Shown here in pieces: positions 25,933 through 34,681 of a DNA stretch of 39,351 bases. Under the pieces are notes generated by a model. That model made no database searches and had not been told where the DNA came from. It worked only from the letters and a program-made list of their open reading frames with translations. The stretch is taken from contig JARGOD010000048.1 in NCBI GenBank assembly GCA_029210205.1, forward strand, positions 1-39,351. Direction: 5' to 3'. The stretch is from Verrucomicrobiales bacterium. GTDB taxonomy: Bacteria; Verrucomicrobiota; Verrucomicrobiia; Verrucomicrobiales; DEV007. Positions within the stretch are counted from its first letter, which is position 1. Each line of letters opens with the position of its first letter. A program made the position numbers and the translations under genes.

Positions 25933-26961
25933 ATGCCCGATTCCAAAAATCATGCCGGTAAGACACCACCATTAGACGCTGCAACATTTGTTGACGCTTA
26001 CCGGGTGATGCTTCAAGGCCGCTATTTCGAGGACAAGTTGGGCGCTCTCTACCGGGCCAATAGAGTAGTCGGTGGAGTTTACCTTGGACGCGGTCAAGAG
26101 GCCTTCAGCGTGGGGCTGGCCGTGCATCTGAAACAGAAAGAGGGCGATGTCTATGCACCCCTCATTCGAGACCAGTCAGGCCGGACTGCTTTTGGCGAGC
26201 CAATGATTGATGCGGCGCGGACTTACCTTGGCTCTGTCCTCGGCCCGATGAGAGGCCGGGATGGAAATATTCACCGGGGTCGACCAGATCTCGGGCAGCC
26301 GGCGATGATCAGCCATTTAGGTGCTTCGGTATCGGTCATTAACGGGATGTTGATGGCGAAGCGTTTTCGAGGTGAATCAGGTTTCGTTGGAGGAGCAACG
26401 GCAGGAGACGGAGCGACTTCGACAGGGGCATTTCATGAAGGACTGAATCAGGCCGCTGTCGAAAAATTGCCCATCGTCGTGGCTGTCGCTGACAATCAGT
26501 TTGCTTACTCGACGCCGACAAATCGGCAATATGCTTGTGAAAGTCTTGTCGATCGGGCCTCCGGCTACGGGGTTGCGGGTTACTCTATCAACGGGACCGA
26601 CCTTATGGAGTGTTTGGAGGTTTTTCAGAAAGCTACGACCGCAGCTCGTGAAGGCGGAGGACCACAGCTCGTGGTCGGCAAACTCCTTCGTCTTTCCGGC
26701 CATGGGGAACATGATGACGCGAGCTACGTTCCGGATGAAGTGAAAGCAGGTGATTTCGGAAAGGATTGCATCGAGATCGCACGGGCCCGCGCCCTTTCAG
26801 AAGGCTTCTTTTCGGAGGCAGAATCTGATGCGATGGAAAATGAGATTCTCGCAGAAGTGGAGGAGTGCTTCAGTCTCGCCCAGGGCGAGAACGGTCCCGA
26901 TCCGGCGAAAGACGACTGGGGTGCGCTCTCAACGCGTTCACTGATTGAAGGAACCCACTAA
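25933..26961 (+). CDS. Thiamine pyrophosphate-dependent 2-oxoacid dehydrogenase E1, alpha subunit
   Basis: Alpha subunit of a pyruvate, branched-chain 2-oxoacid or acetoin dehydrogenase E1. The start ATG at 25933 gives 342 residues beginning [15 protein letters not shown]; the family helix [20 protein letters not shown] follows close by, so the longer upstream starts look unnecessary. TPP motif: GDGATS (158-163) through Asn188 in [22 protein letters not shown] and HRGR also match, and [12 protein letters not shown] resembles the region of the regulatory phosphorylation loop. Unusually, no E1 beta, E2 or E3 gene adjoins it. Substrate is therefore open. The next gene, a GntP permease, begins 71 bp later. 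Confidence 0.85.
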   Translation: MPDSKNHAGKTPPLDAATFVDAYRVMLQGRYFEDKLGALYRANRVVGGVYLGRGQEAFSVGLAVHLKQKEGDVYAPLIRDQSGRTAFGEPMIDAARTYLGSVLGPMRGRDGNIHRGRPDLGQPAMISHLGASVSVINGMLMAKRFRGESGFVGGATAGDGATSTGAFHEGLNQAAVEKLPIVVAVADNQFAYSTPTNRQYACESLVDRASGYGVAGYSINGTDLMECLEVFQKATTAAREGGGPQLVVGKLLRLSGHGEHDDASYVPDEVKAGDFGKDCIEIARARALSEGFFSEAESDAMENEILAEVEECFSLAQGENGPDPAKDDWGALSTRSLIEGTH

Positions 26962-27032
26962 TTCTGTTCCGCTCGAATGTGTCGAATTTGGGGTTGAGCT
27001 TTTCATTTTGCCCTGTCAGTCTCGCCGCCTTC

Positions 27033-28685
27033 ATGGATAACCCGTTCTTCATTCTCTTTGTTGGTGTTGCGGTGGTCATTGGTATGATCATCGGACTTCG
27101 AATCAATGCATTCATCGCGCTGATTTCCGCGGCTCTGGTCGTGAGCTTTCTTTCTCCCGGGGAAGTCGCCGACAAAGTCTCTCGCGTCGCTTCGGCCTTT
27201 GGTGGAACTGCCGGCGGGATTGGTATCGTGATTGCCATGGCGGCCGTTATTGGCAAGTGCCTCATGGACAGTGGAGCCGCTGATCGGATCGTGCAGGCGT
27301 TCGTGGGAGGGCTCGGGCAAAAACGATCTTCATGGGCACTGACCGGAAGTGGCTTCGTCCTCGCAATTCCAGTTTTCTTTGACACCGTTTTTTACCTTCT
27401 CGTTCCGCTTGCCCGGTCTCTCTATCGCAGCACGAAAAAGCACTACTTGAAGTATATTCTGGCGATTTCAGCCGGCGGGGCGATCACTCATACAATGGTG
27501 CCGCCAACCCCGGGCCCTTTGCTGATGGCGCAACAGCTCGGTGTCGATCTTGGTGTGATGATCGGTGTCGGTGCCTTGATAGGTTTGGTTGCGGCCATTG
27601 CCGGGCTCTCTTTCGGCTCATGGCTTGACAAGAAAATGCCGATTGAGATGCGTGCCCTTCCGGGTGAGGAGGAGACCACTGATGAGATAGGCGATGATCG
27701 CAAGCTACCCAGTCTATTTCTTTCGCTCCTTCCGATCATTCTCCCGGTTCTCCTGATTGGAGCGAATACGGTATTGGAGACACGGGCAAACGGAGAGCGA
27801 GCGGCTCAAGTTGCGCCAGCTGATTTTACAGATTTTGCGGCATTTTCCGCAGCGGTCAGTGAAGCCGAGGCTGGCCCTCTTAAGACTTTGGGTGAAGCGT
27901 TGGATCTTTCGAGTAAAGAAACGGCAGCTTCGTCCATGAATGAGGCCATGACGGATCGTGTTGCTTTTGATACGGGAGCGAATCTGGGTCGGTCAAATCT
28001 TGCTTTTGTGGAGCACGAAAATCGAAAAGTCATTGAGGCCGCCCTTCCAGAGGGTGCTCTTGCTTCTCAGGTTTGGGAAACCTCAGCTAGAAAAGCGGCC
28101 AACGTGAGCAAGCTCTATGGAAATGCAAACCTCGCTTTGCTGATTTCGGCAGTGATTGCGGTGCTGCTCTATGTTTCCAATTGTCGTCCGACGCGAAAAG
28201 AGTTTTCCGAGTCCCTCGAGTCGTCACTCATGAGCGGTGGTCTCATTATTCTAATCACGGCGGCAGGTGGCGCATTTGGCGCGATGCTGGCGGCCGCTCA
28301 GATCGGGCCGGCGATCGCCGGATTGTTTGGCTCATCAGGAAGTTCAGTCGGGATTGGATTGCTTGTCTTAGCTTTCGGGATTTCAGCTCTCCTGAAATTT
28401 GCTCAAGGCTCTACCACGGTAGCGGTGATCACCGCTTCCGGCATGATTGCTGCCATGATCGATGGCGTGGATCTCGGATTTCATCCTGTCTACCTTGCCA
28501 CTGCAATTGGAGGAGGCGGACTTTTCGGGTCGTGGATGAACGATAGCGGATTCTGGATTTTTACGAAAATGAGCGGCCTCACCGAGGCAGAGGCGTTGAA
28601 ATCGTGGACTCCTATGTTGGCAATTCTGGGGCTGACTTCGTTTGTGATGAGCATCATTCTCTCACTTGTGATGCCTTTGGTGTAG
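27033..28685 (+). CDS. GntP-family permease with a large hydrophilic insert
   Basis: Integral inner-membrane symporter of the gluconate permease family (gluconate, glycerate or related sugar acids). I chose the ATG at 27033 because it puts the first helix ([18 protein letters not shown]) at the N-terminus; a GTG at 26979 is the alternative. Family features: [50 protein letters not shown] and the C-terminal [15 protein letters not shown]. At 550 residues it is about 100 longer than usual (~440-450). The excess is a polar, Ala/Glu-rich block at about residues 247-360 between membrane helices. Substrate unknown; no sugar acid kinase is adjacent. Confidence 0.85.
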   Translation: MDNPFFILFVGVAVVIGMIIGLRINAFIALISAALVVSFLSPGEVADKVSRVASAFGGTAGGIGIVIAMAAVIGKCLMDSGAADRIVQAFVGGLGQKRSSWALTGSGFVLAIPVFFDTVFYLLVPLARSLYRSTKKHYLKYILAISAGGAITHTMVPPTPGPLLMAQQLGVDLGVMIGVGALIGLVAAIAGLSFGSWLDKKMPIEMRALPGEEETTDEIGDDRKLPSLFLSLLPIILPVLLIGANTVLETRANGERAAQVAPADFTDFAAFSAAVSEAEAGPLKTLGEALDLSSKETAASSMNEAMTDRVAFDTGANLGRSNLAFVEHENRKVIEAALPEGALASQVWETSARKAANVSKLYGNANLALLISAVIAVLLYVSNCRPTRKEFSESLESSLMSGGLIILITAAGGAFGAMLAAAQIGPAIAGLFGSSGSSVGIGLLVLAFGISALLKFAQGSTTVAVITASGMIAAMIDGVDLGFHPVYLATAIGGGGLFGSWMNDSGFWIFTKMSGLTEAEALKSWTPMLAILGLTSFVMSIILSLVMPLV

Positions 28686-28797
28686 TTGCCGTACCACAAG
28701 TTTCCAGCCGGATCGAAATTTTCCTGGCGAGGCTCTTTCGGTAGCGGTGCCGGATGATACTCTTTGACGGCGCGTCCCCACTCGCGACAGTGCGCAC

Positions 28798-29694
28798 GTG
28801 CCGTTTTACCTCATCCTTCCACTCGCTGCTGCGATCATCTATGCACTCGGGTCGATTGTGATCAAACGTGCCCTTAAGGAAGGAGTTACGATGGACCAGT
28901 CGTTTCATCTCACGAACTTTGCGGTGGGTATTATGTTCCTGCCGCTCTTCCTTTTTGAGCAAGGTGAGATTGACTGGTCGCTGGTCTGGAAGCCTATGGT
29001 TATGGGTTGCACTTTCTTTGCCGGAACGTGGCTGACTTTCGTTGGCATCAAGCGGGGCGATGTTTCCATGGTCACACCGATTATGGGAACCAAGGTCGTG
29101 TTTGTCGCTCTCGGTGTCGTTCTCCTCACAGGGGAAATGCCCAGTTTTGCGCTCTGGGTGGCCGCGATCATGACGGCGGCCGGTATTCTTGTGATGGGAA
29201 TCGCTGACATGCAAAAAGGGCAGCACCTCGTTTTCACGATCTTGATTACCCTCGCCAGTGCCGCGGTGTTCGGGCTCTGTGATGTTCTCGTTTCCTGGTG
29301 GTCTCCATTGTTTGGCGTCCCATCATTCCTTGCGATCGGTTCTTTTATGGTCGGCTTACTTTCCGGCGTGATGTGGCTTGTTCAGAAAAGGCCGAATTTG
29401 AAACTTCCCCCTGCTTCCGGCAAGTGGGCATGGTGGGGTGCTTTTTTTATTGGATTGCAAGCAATCTGTATGGGAGTCGGCCTCGGATTTTTTGATGACG
29501 CGACCGGAATTAACGTTGTATATGCCTCACGTGGTTTGTGGGTAATTGTCCTCGTGGTTGTCTTCGGCAAGGCCTTGGGTAACAGTGAACATCATGACAC
29601 GGGGCGGGCATTTCTCTGGCGCGTCGCAGGCACTATTCTGTTAACTGTCGCCATCGTCATTGCGGTGATGGATCGGGCAAAAGTGATTTCTTAA
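28798..29694 (+). CDS. EamA/DMT-superfamily transporter
   Basis: A 298-residue integral membrane protein with about ten hydrophobic segments in two tandem halves, as in drug/metabolite transporters of the EamA type. Typical segments are AAIIYALGSIVIKRAL, GTWLTFVGIKRGDVSMVTPIMGTKVVFVALG and a C-terminal VVVFGKALGNSEHHD before the last helix. Start codon is GTG at 28798. Its stop TAA shares its last base with the ATG of lpxI (TAATG), so the two are translationally coupled. That suggests, without proof, a role in moving a lipid A or envelope intermediate. Confidence 0.82.
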   Translation: MPFYLILPLAAAIIYALGSIVIKRALKEGVTMDQSFHLTNFAVGIMFLPLFLFEQGEIDWSLVWKPMVMGCTFFAGTWLTFVGIKRGDVSMVTPIMGTKVVFVALGVVLLTGEMPSFALWVAAIMTAAGILVMGIADMQKGQHLVFTILITLASAAVFGLCDVLVSWWSPLFGVPSFLAIGSFMVGLLSGVMWLVQKRPNLKLPPASGKWAWWGAFFIGLQAICMGVGLGFFDDATGINVVYASRGLWVIVLVVVFGKALGNSEHHDTGRAFLWRVAGTILLTVAIVIAVMDRAKVIS

Positions 29695-30518
29695 TGAGTG
29701 ATTTGAAGATTCCAAAGACGATGGGCATGATTGCCGGGAATGGCATCTACCCGGAGACTTTTGCCCGGGCCGCTCGAGCGGCCGGAGTGGAGCTTATCGC
29801 TGCGGCTGCCTTCACTGATGAAACGGAGCCACTTCTCGCCGATCTCGTTGATGAGATCGCCTGGCTCCGGGTCGGCCAACTTGGAAAGATGGCCAAGTTT
29901 TTCAAATCCAACGGGATTACCGAAGCGGTCATGGTTGGTCAGATTGCACCCAAAAACCTCTTCGATCTTCGTCCGGATCTTCGTCTTCTCAAAATGCTGA
30001 GCAAGGTCAAAGAGCGCAACGCAGAGACGCTTTTCACCGCCATCGCCGACGAACTCGAAAAGGACGGTGTTACCCTTCTACCCGCGACTACGTTTCTCGA
30101 TGATCTTCTTCCAGGCGTCGGGCATGTCTGTGGCCCGGCATTGAGCGAACGTCAGGAAGAAGATGCCGCTTATGGTTTTCGCATTGCCAAGGAAACGAGC
30201 CGACTCGACATCGGCCAGACCGTGATTGTGAAGAAGGGAACGGTTCTCGCGGTTGAAGCTTTTGAGGGAACGAACGAGGCAATCAAGCGTGGTGGGATGC
30301 TTGGCAAAGGGGAGGCGATGATGGTGAAAGTCTCGAAGCCGAATCAGGATTTCCGCTTCGATGTTCCTGTCGTCGGTCCCGCCACGATCGAGGTCGCCGC
30401 CGAGAGCGGAGTGAATGCAATTATCGTCGAAGCGCAATCAACTCTACTCCTCGGAAGGGACGAAGTGTTGCGGCTTTGCGAAGCGCATCAGATCTCAGTG
30501 GCAGCGCGAAGCGACTGA
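29694..30518 (+). CDS. lpxI: UDP-2,3-diacylglucosamine pyrophosphatase LpxI
   Basis: Converts UDP-2,3-diacylglucosamine to lipid X (2,3-diacylglucosamine 1-phosphate) and UMP in lipid A synthesis; it replaces LpxH in many Gram-negative groups. At 274 residues it has the full LpxI/DUF1009 length. Recognisable segments are GMIAGNGIYPETFARAA at the N-terminus, VMVGQIAPKNLFDLRPD, VEAFEGTNEAIKRGG, and KPNQDFRFDVPVVGP. The ATG overlaps the stop of the EamA gene by one base. The next gene, a sugar-nucleotide type Gfo/Idh, follows by 54 bp. Implies an LPS or lipooligosaccharide outer membrane. Confidence 0.92.
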   Translation: MSDLKIPKTMGMIAGNGIYPETFARAARAAGVELIAAAAFTDETEPLLADLVDEIAWLRVGQLGKMAKFFKSNGITEAVMVGQIAPKNLFDLRPDLRLLKMLSKVKERNAETLFTAIADELEKDGVTLLPATTFLDDLLPGVGHVCGPALSERQEEDAAYGFRIAKETSRLDIGQTVIVKKGTVLAVEAFEGTNEAIKRGGMLGKGEAMMVKVSKPNQDFRFDVPVVGPATIEVAAESGVNAIIVEAQSTLLLGRDEVLRLCEAHQISVAARSD

Positions 30519-30572
30519 TCAGATACAAATGAGAGGTTGCTGTCAGCCTCACATGCTGCCATAGCAGATGTC

Positions 30573-31502
30573 ATGAGCGTAAAAGTCGGAGTGGTCGGAG
30601 TCGGAGCAATCGGTCGAAATCATGCGCGGATTTATTCCGAACTGAAGTCTGCTGATCTTGTCGGGATTTACGATGCGAATCTGGAGCACGCTGAGGCGAT
30701 CGCTGCGGAGTTCAATACGGAAGCAATTCCTGATCTTGAAGAGTTGGTCTCCCGAGTTGATGCCGCGTCGGTTTCCACTCCAACGATCACGCACCGCGAG
30801 ATTGCGTCGAAACTTCTCAACGCCGGGAAGCATGTTCTCGTTGAGAAGCCGATTTCCGATTCTGTCGATGACGCTCGGGCAATTATCGATTTGGCGAACG
30901 AAAAAGGGCTTGTTCTCCAAGTGGGGCATATCGAGCGTTTCAATCCGGTCATGAGTCAGCTTGAGGAGCGTCTCGACTCTCCCAAGTTTATCGAGTGCCA
31001 TCGGCTATCCCCGTTTCCAAAACGAAGCCTCGATATAGGAGTCGTCCTCGATCTCATGATCCATGACCTCGAGATTGTCCTTCACCTCGTAAATTCGCCC
31101 GTTGCTTCTATTGATGCTGTTGGAATTAAAGTGCTGACGCGCCGGGAAGATATCGCGAATGCCCGCATTCGATTCGAAAATGGCTGCGTCGCCAATATCA
31201 CTGCGAGCCGAATCAGCCCGGAGCGAATGAGAAAGATTCGAGTTTTCCAGAGTGATGCCTATTTGTCGCTCGATTATCAAGATCAAAGTGGCTGGATCTA
31301 TCGCAAAGATGGAATGGAGATCGGACGTGAAGAAGTACTGGTCGAAAAGGACGAACCGCTTAAGTGCGAGCTGTCCGCCTTTGTCGATTGCGCCGCCAAA
31401 GGCGAGCAGCCAAAAGTGAGTGGTGAACAGGGTGCTGACGCACTTGATGTTGCACTGGAGATCACGCGCCTCATTGAAGAAGCCGCTGCTGAAGGCGAGT
31501 GA
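30573..31502 (+). CDS. Gfo/Idh/MocA oxidoreductase, possible UDP-GlcNAc 3-dehydrogenase (GnnA-like)
   Basis: A 309-residue cytoplasmic NAD(P)-dependent oxidoreductase with no signal peptide. The start is the ATG at 30573, at the Rossmann motif VGVVGVGAIGRNHAR; the frame extends further upstream without family similarity. VEKPISDS carries the EKP motif, and VGHIERFNP and VLDLMIHDLEIVLHLV match the short Gfo/Idh subfamily that includes the proposed UDP-GlcNAc 3-dehydrogenase GnnA. Position right after lpxI supports a lipid A role, e.g. making the 3-amino sugar precursor, but no GnnB aminotransferase is in the window, so this is an inference. The 3' end overlaps a possible 53-codon frame in a GTGA junction. 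Confidence 0.82.
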   Translation: MSVKVGVVGVGAIGRNHARIYSELKSADLVGIYDANLEHAEAIAAEFNTEAIPDLEELVSRVDAASVSTPTITHREIASKLLNAGKHVLVEKPISDSVDDARAIIDLANEKGLVLQVGHIERFNPVMSQLEERLDSPKFIECHRLSPFPKRSLDIGVVLDLMIHDLEIVLHLVNSPVASIDAVGIKVLTRREDIANARIRFENGCVANITASRISPERMRKIRVFQSDAYLSLDYQDQSGWIYRKDGMEIGREEVLVEKDEPLKCELSAFVDCAAKGEQPKVSGEQGADALDVALEITRLIEEAAAEGE

Positions 31503-31660
31503 AAAGACTAGTCATCGGAGGATTGGCTATCGCGGGCATCTACGCTTCGAACTCAGGGCATCCGGGAAGGGGGCCTCATCGAAGCTCTCATGGAGTCTTC
31601 CATCACCGACTTTGGCTGTCCGGCTGGCAAGAGAAGATCTCGCTGAGAAAGAAGCGGTAA
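31499..31660 (+). CDS. Possible 53-residue small basic protein overlapping the preceding stop
   Basis: A GTG at 31499 overlaps the TGA of the Gfo/Idh gene (GTGA, four-base overlap). The frame runs to a TAA at 31658-31660. The product begins MKRLVIGGLAIAGIY, a basic then hydrophobic start like a signal or membrane anchor, followed by Gly/His/Arg-rich sequence and a basic end (SLRKKR). The overlap and the N-terminus favour translation; lack of recognisable homology and poor low-complexity composition argue against. I cannot decide. Confidence 0.3.
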   Translation: MKRLVIGGLAIAGIYASNSGHPGRGPHRSSHGVFHHRLWLSGWQEKISLRKKR

Positions 31661-31759
31661 ATTCTCAAATTTAAGATTCATATCTAATATTTTTAAAATA
31701 AATGATTGTCATGATAGTAAAGTGAACTTAAATTTTTAAAAGTTCACCCGTCTACTCGC
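31661..31759 (+). promoter_or_regulatory. AT-rich promoter region with an inverted repeat
   Basis: The 99 bp before the gene at 31760 are strongly AT-rich compared with the surroundings. They contain an 8-bp perfect inverted repeat with a 10-bp AT spacer, GTGAACTT (31722-31729) and AAGTTCAC (31740-31747), ending 12 bp before the start codon. This could be an operator or a 5'-UTR hairpin covering the ribosome-binding zone. No clear Shine-Dalgarno sequence. Confidence 0.45.
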
Positions 31760-32347
31760 ATGCCCATCCCTTATTTTGTCCTTACCTTCCTAGTGCTGAT
31801 CTACGTTTCTTCCGTCTCAACTGCCAGAGCCAGCGGAGAGACCCGTGAGTTCCGTCCCCTTGAAGCTACGAAAGTATCTATCCATCCAAGCGGCGATGCG
31901 AGCCTGGCTGCAGACGACAGCTCGGGAGCGGACGCAATCGTTCATGCTGCATGGAATCAATTTGATGCGAAGGACTGGAAGGGGGCGACGGACACTTTCG
32001 TTTCAGCCCTCAAAGCGGATCCTGATTGTCGTGAAGCCGCTGAAGGCCTTGCCATGAGCATTTATCACACTGGAGATTTCACTTCAGCCTATCGACTTGG
32101 CGAAGAGTTGAAAGTTGTGATGCCGAACGTGCGCCGCATCGTGGCCGAGACTGCCCTGTCTAAAGTTCGAGGGCTAATTGCAAAGGGAGAGTTTGCAAGC
32201 GCACGAGCTTTTCTTTCACATTTTCCGGCAACTGGACCAACGCTTGTTTATGCACACAATCTAGTGCAAACAGCGGATACTCTGACGGCTTCAGTGGAGA
32301 ACGGTGAGGAAGGCAGCTCGCCTGACGAGTCGTTGGTTCGCAACTGA
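31760..32347 (+). CDS. Secreted TPR-like hypothetical protein
   Basis: A 195-residue protein with an N-terminal signal peptide (hydrophobic PYFVLTFLVLIYVSSVSTARA, probable cleavage after ARA). The mature part has one clear TPR-like helix pair (AAWNQFDAKDWKGATDTFVSALKADPDCREA) followed by a second (GLAMSIYHTGDFTSAYRLGEELK) and a third, weaker repeat. It probably mediates protein contacts in the periplasm. No specific family is recognised. The gene is preceded by an AT-rich region with an inverted repeat and seems monocistronic. Confidence 0.7.
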   Translation: MPIPYFVLTFLVLIYVSSVSTARASGETREFRPLEATKVSIHPSGDASLAADDSSGADAIVHAAWNQFDAKDWKGATDTFVSALKADPDCREAAEGLAMSIYHTGDFTSAYRLGEELKVVMPNVRRIVAETALSKVRGLIAKGEFASARAFLSHFPATGPTLVYAHNLVQTADTLTASVENGEEGSSPDESLVRN

Positions 32348-32353
32348 GTGCTA

Positions 32354-32398
32354 CCGCCTCGAATTTGATTCTTCCTGAATCTGGACAAAGGAAGGCGG
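32354..32398. repeat. Nested hairpin in a convergent intergenic region
   Basis: Outer arms CCGCCT (32354-32359) and AGGCGG (32393-32398) enclose an inner stem GATTC-TTCCT-GAATC (32367-32381). It lies between the stop codons of two convergent genes, where a bidirectional transcript end is expected, but no T run follows on either strand. Weak evidence. Confidence 0.3.
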
Positions 32399-32414
32399 GC
32401 TCGGATAATTCCCC

Positions 32415-32606
32415 TCACTTCTTCTTTTTGAGGAAGTTTTTCTTCCATTCTGTTCGACAGTTAAGAACCCAATCGATCAGAGCGGTTTCAATGCCGACAT
32501 CAGATCCCGCTTGCTCGCTGAGAAGCCACTTGTGTCTCATGACTTCATCGCGCTCGGCGAGAAATTCCTGATAGAGTGACGAATTGGAGGGGCTCGATTC
32601 TGACAT
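32415..32606 (-). CDS. Small conserved-looking cytoplasmic protein (63 residues)
   Basis: A 63-residue, highly charged protein: LYQEFLAERDEVMRHKWLLSE, then GIETALIDWVLNCRTEWKKNF and a poly-lysine end. From memory this pattern (ERDEI.RHKWLESE ... G.E.AL.DWI..HR..W) recurs in short bacterial hypothetical proteins, which makes it more credible than its size alone suggests. It is predicted mainly helical with no signal or membrane segment. Function unknown. It is on the opposite strand to both neighbours and has its own promoter in the 79 bp before the plus-strand gene at 32686. Confidence 0.6.
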   Translation of the reverse strand: MSESSPSNSSLYQEFLAERDEVMRHKWLLSEQAGSDVGIETALIDWVLNCRTEWKKNFLKKKK

Positions 32607-32685
32607 GGGAACGTGGCGTGAATGCCTACCTGAATCTCAATCGGAATGTTCGCTTTTTCAACCTCTCGTAGCGTAAAGTGCATGA

Positions 32686-33921
32686 ATGGATCTCTTCCGC
32701 CTTTCCTGCGCTCTTCTTTTCATTTTCGGGGTCCTTTCAGACTCTTCCTTTGGCGAAGACTGGCTTCAGTGGCGCGGACCAAATGGAAATGGAACCGCTG
32801 AGAGCACTGTAGCTCCCCCGGCAATTTGGGATACTAAGGAAGGTATTAAATGGAAAGCTGCGATTCCCGGCCGAGGCCATGCGAGTCCCATCGTCTCCAG
32901 GGATTTGGTTGTCATTGCGACGGCGACTGACGATGCTCAATTTGCGATCGCCTACGACCGTGGCGATGGTTCAGTGCGGTGGAAGCAGCGAGTTCACGAA
33001 GGCGGTGTTCCCACTGAGTTGCACCGAAAAAATACCGCGGCAAGCGCCACTCCTACTTCGGACGGTGAGCATTTTTTCTTCCTCTTCCACAATGCGGGAC
33101 GCCTCGTTCTCAGTGCTCTTGATCGTTCGGGAGATATTGTCTGGCGTAAGGACACTGGAGGATTTCAGTGCGATTATCGATTTGGTTATGGGCCCAGCCC
33201 GGTTCTCTACAAAGGCTCTTTGATCGTTGTTTCGGAACACGGGGATGGATACATCGCCGCTTTTGATAAGACAGATGGAGTCGAGCAATGGCGCGTTCCC
33301 CGGAAAAACAAAACATCCTACTCGTCTCCGGCGCTGGCTAATGTGTCCGGGAAAGTGCAACTACTCCTCAGTGGGGCGGACAAGATTGTGAGCTACAACC
33401 CTGAGAATGGTGAAATTCTGTGGGAGACGGCAGGAAGCAGTCTCGCGACATGTGGCACTATGATTTGGAGCGAAGAGCTGGTTTTTGCGAGCGGCGGATT
33501 CCCTAACAAGGAGACGCTTGCGGTGAAAGCTGATGGTTCCGGCGAAGTTCTCTGGAAGAATGGAGAGAAGAGCTACGAGCAGTCGATGCTCTACCATGAT
33601 GGCTTTGTTTACACTCTGAATGACAATGGGATTGCCCTGTGTTGGAATGCCGAAACTGGAGATGAAAAGTGGAAGGTCAGGCTTGGCGGTCCCGTCAGCG
33701 CCTCGCCAATTCTGGCGGACGGAATCGTTTATGCCACCAATGAAAGGGGAATCACCTTTGCGTTTAAAGCCAATCCGGAGGTTTTTGAAAAGGTCGGTCA
33801 ATTCAGGCTTGGCGACGAAGGCTTTGCTACGCCTGTGTTTGTAGGGGAAGAGGTGTTTGTCAGGACTGCTGATCAGGGAGTCGAGCGGCAAGAATACCTC
33901 TACTGTATCGGGCAACGATAA
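32686..33921 (+). CDS. Secreted PQQ-type beta-propeller (outer membrane assembly BamB-like) protein
   Basis: A 411-residue exported protein with signal peptide (LFRLSCALLFIFGVLSDSSFG) and the start DWLQWRGPNGNGTAE, typical of PQQ-binding-like propellers in PVC genomes. Repeats carry the Ala/Trp docking pattern: AYDRGDGSVRWKQ, ALDRSGDIVWRKD, AFDKTDGVEQWRV, SYNPENGEILWET, CWNAETGDEKWKV. I see no catalytic PQQ dehydrogenase residues, so it is a scaffold or binding protein; such proteins often sit beside polysaccharide or sulfatase genes, but none is here. Cysteines are few. No operon partner with a clear functional link; the flavodoxin-fold gene follows by 67 bp. Confidence 0.8.
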   Translation: MDLFRLSCALLFIFGVLSDSSFGEDWLQWRGPNGNGTAESTVAPPAIWDTKEGIKWKAAIPGRGHASPIVSRDLVVIATATDDAQFAIAYDRGDGSVRWKQRVHEGGVPTELHRKNTAASATPTSDGEHFFFLFHNAGRLVLSALDRSGDIVWRKDTGGFQCDYRFGYGPSPVLYKGSLIVVSEHGDGYIAAFDKTDGVEQWRVPRKNKTSYSSPALANVSGKVQLLLSGADKIVSYNPENGEILWETAGSSLATCGTMIWSEELVFASGGFPNKETLAVKADGSGEVLWKNGEKSYEQSMLYHDGFVYTLNDNGIALCWNAETGDEKWKVRLGGPVSASPILADGIVYATNERGITFAFKANPEVFEKVGQFRLGDEGFATPVFVGEEVFVRTADQGVERQEYLYCIGQR

Positions 33922-33988
33922 ATTTTAGAGTTCAACCCTCGTTTCGGAACAGAAACTGCACCGATGCATCAAGAACGATTAACGAACT

Positions 33989-34645
33989 ATGGCCGCTTCT
34001 AAAAAATTACTCATTCTCGTCGCGAGTCCCCGTCGAAAGGGAAACTCGGCGACCCTCGCGAATGCGGTTCAACTGGGGGCAGAGGAGTCAGGCACCACTG
34101 TGTCAGTCGCGTTTATTGATGACTACATCACCAGCTTTCTTCGCGATTGCCGTGTCTGTCGAAAAGCGGATGGAGAATGCTCGATCAGGGACCGTTTTCG
34201 CGAACTCTTCTTCGACTTATTTCTGCCAGCTGACGGGGTAGTGATCGCATCGCCGGTCTATTGGTATGGGCTCTCGGCGCAAGCGAAGGCGTTTTTCGAT
34301 CGGACCTTTTGCTACTACGCTGCTTCCTATCCTGACTCGGAGCAGGTGGTGGAGTCGATGACTCGTAAGCGAATCGGATTGGTCATGGCCTCAGAGGAGA
34401 CTTATCCAGGAGCTTCGTTAGGAATGGTACATCAGATTCAGGAATACTCGCGCTACACCCACTCCGAGTTTGTCGGCTATGTTCGTGGTGTCGGGAACAG
34501 CAGGAGCGAGGTGAATCGGGACCCGACTGAACCCGTGGTCGCAGCGGAAACTCTGGGACGTGAAATGTTCACTCGAAGGTTTTCGGACTTCCGAATTGAT
34601 ACGGAGCGAAGTGGCAGGGTTTGGGGGGAAGATCCTTCGTCCTGA
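33989..34645 (+). CDS. NADPH-dependent FMN reductase / flavodoxin-fold protein with Cys motif
   Basis: A 218-residue flavodoxin-like fold protein. The N-terminal ILVASPRRKGNSATLA is the FMN phosphate-binding loop of this family; ADGVVIASPVYWYGLSAQAKAFFDR is its second flavin-contact segment. Cysteines 54, 57 and 64 (DCRVCRKADGEC) lie where iron-sulfur flavoproteins bind a [4Fe-4S] cluster, but only three are in this spacing, so a cluster is uncertain. It may be an NAD(P)H:quinone or FMN oxidoreductase. The C-terminal tail (RRFSDFRIDTERSGRVWG) is polar. The convergent deoB gene ends 36 bp away. Confidence 0.82.
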   Translation: MAASKKLLILVASPRRKGNSATLANAVQLGAEESGTTVSVAFIDDYITSFLRDCRVCRKADGECSIRDRFRELFFDLFLPADGVVIASPVYWYGLSAQAKAFFDRTFCYYAASYPDSEQVVESMTRKRIGLVMASEETYPGASLGMVHQIQEYSRYTHSEFVGYVRGVGNSRSEVNRDPTEPVVAAETLGREMFTRRFSDFRIDTERSGRVWGEDPSS

Positions 34646-34681
34646 TCTTATCCTCAGGTGCAGATGAGACCACACAGAAGA

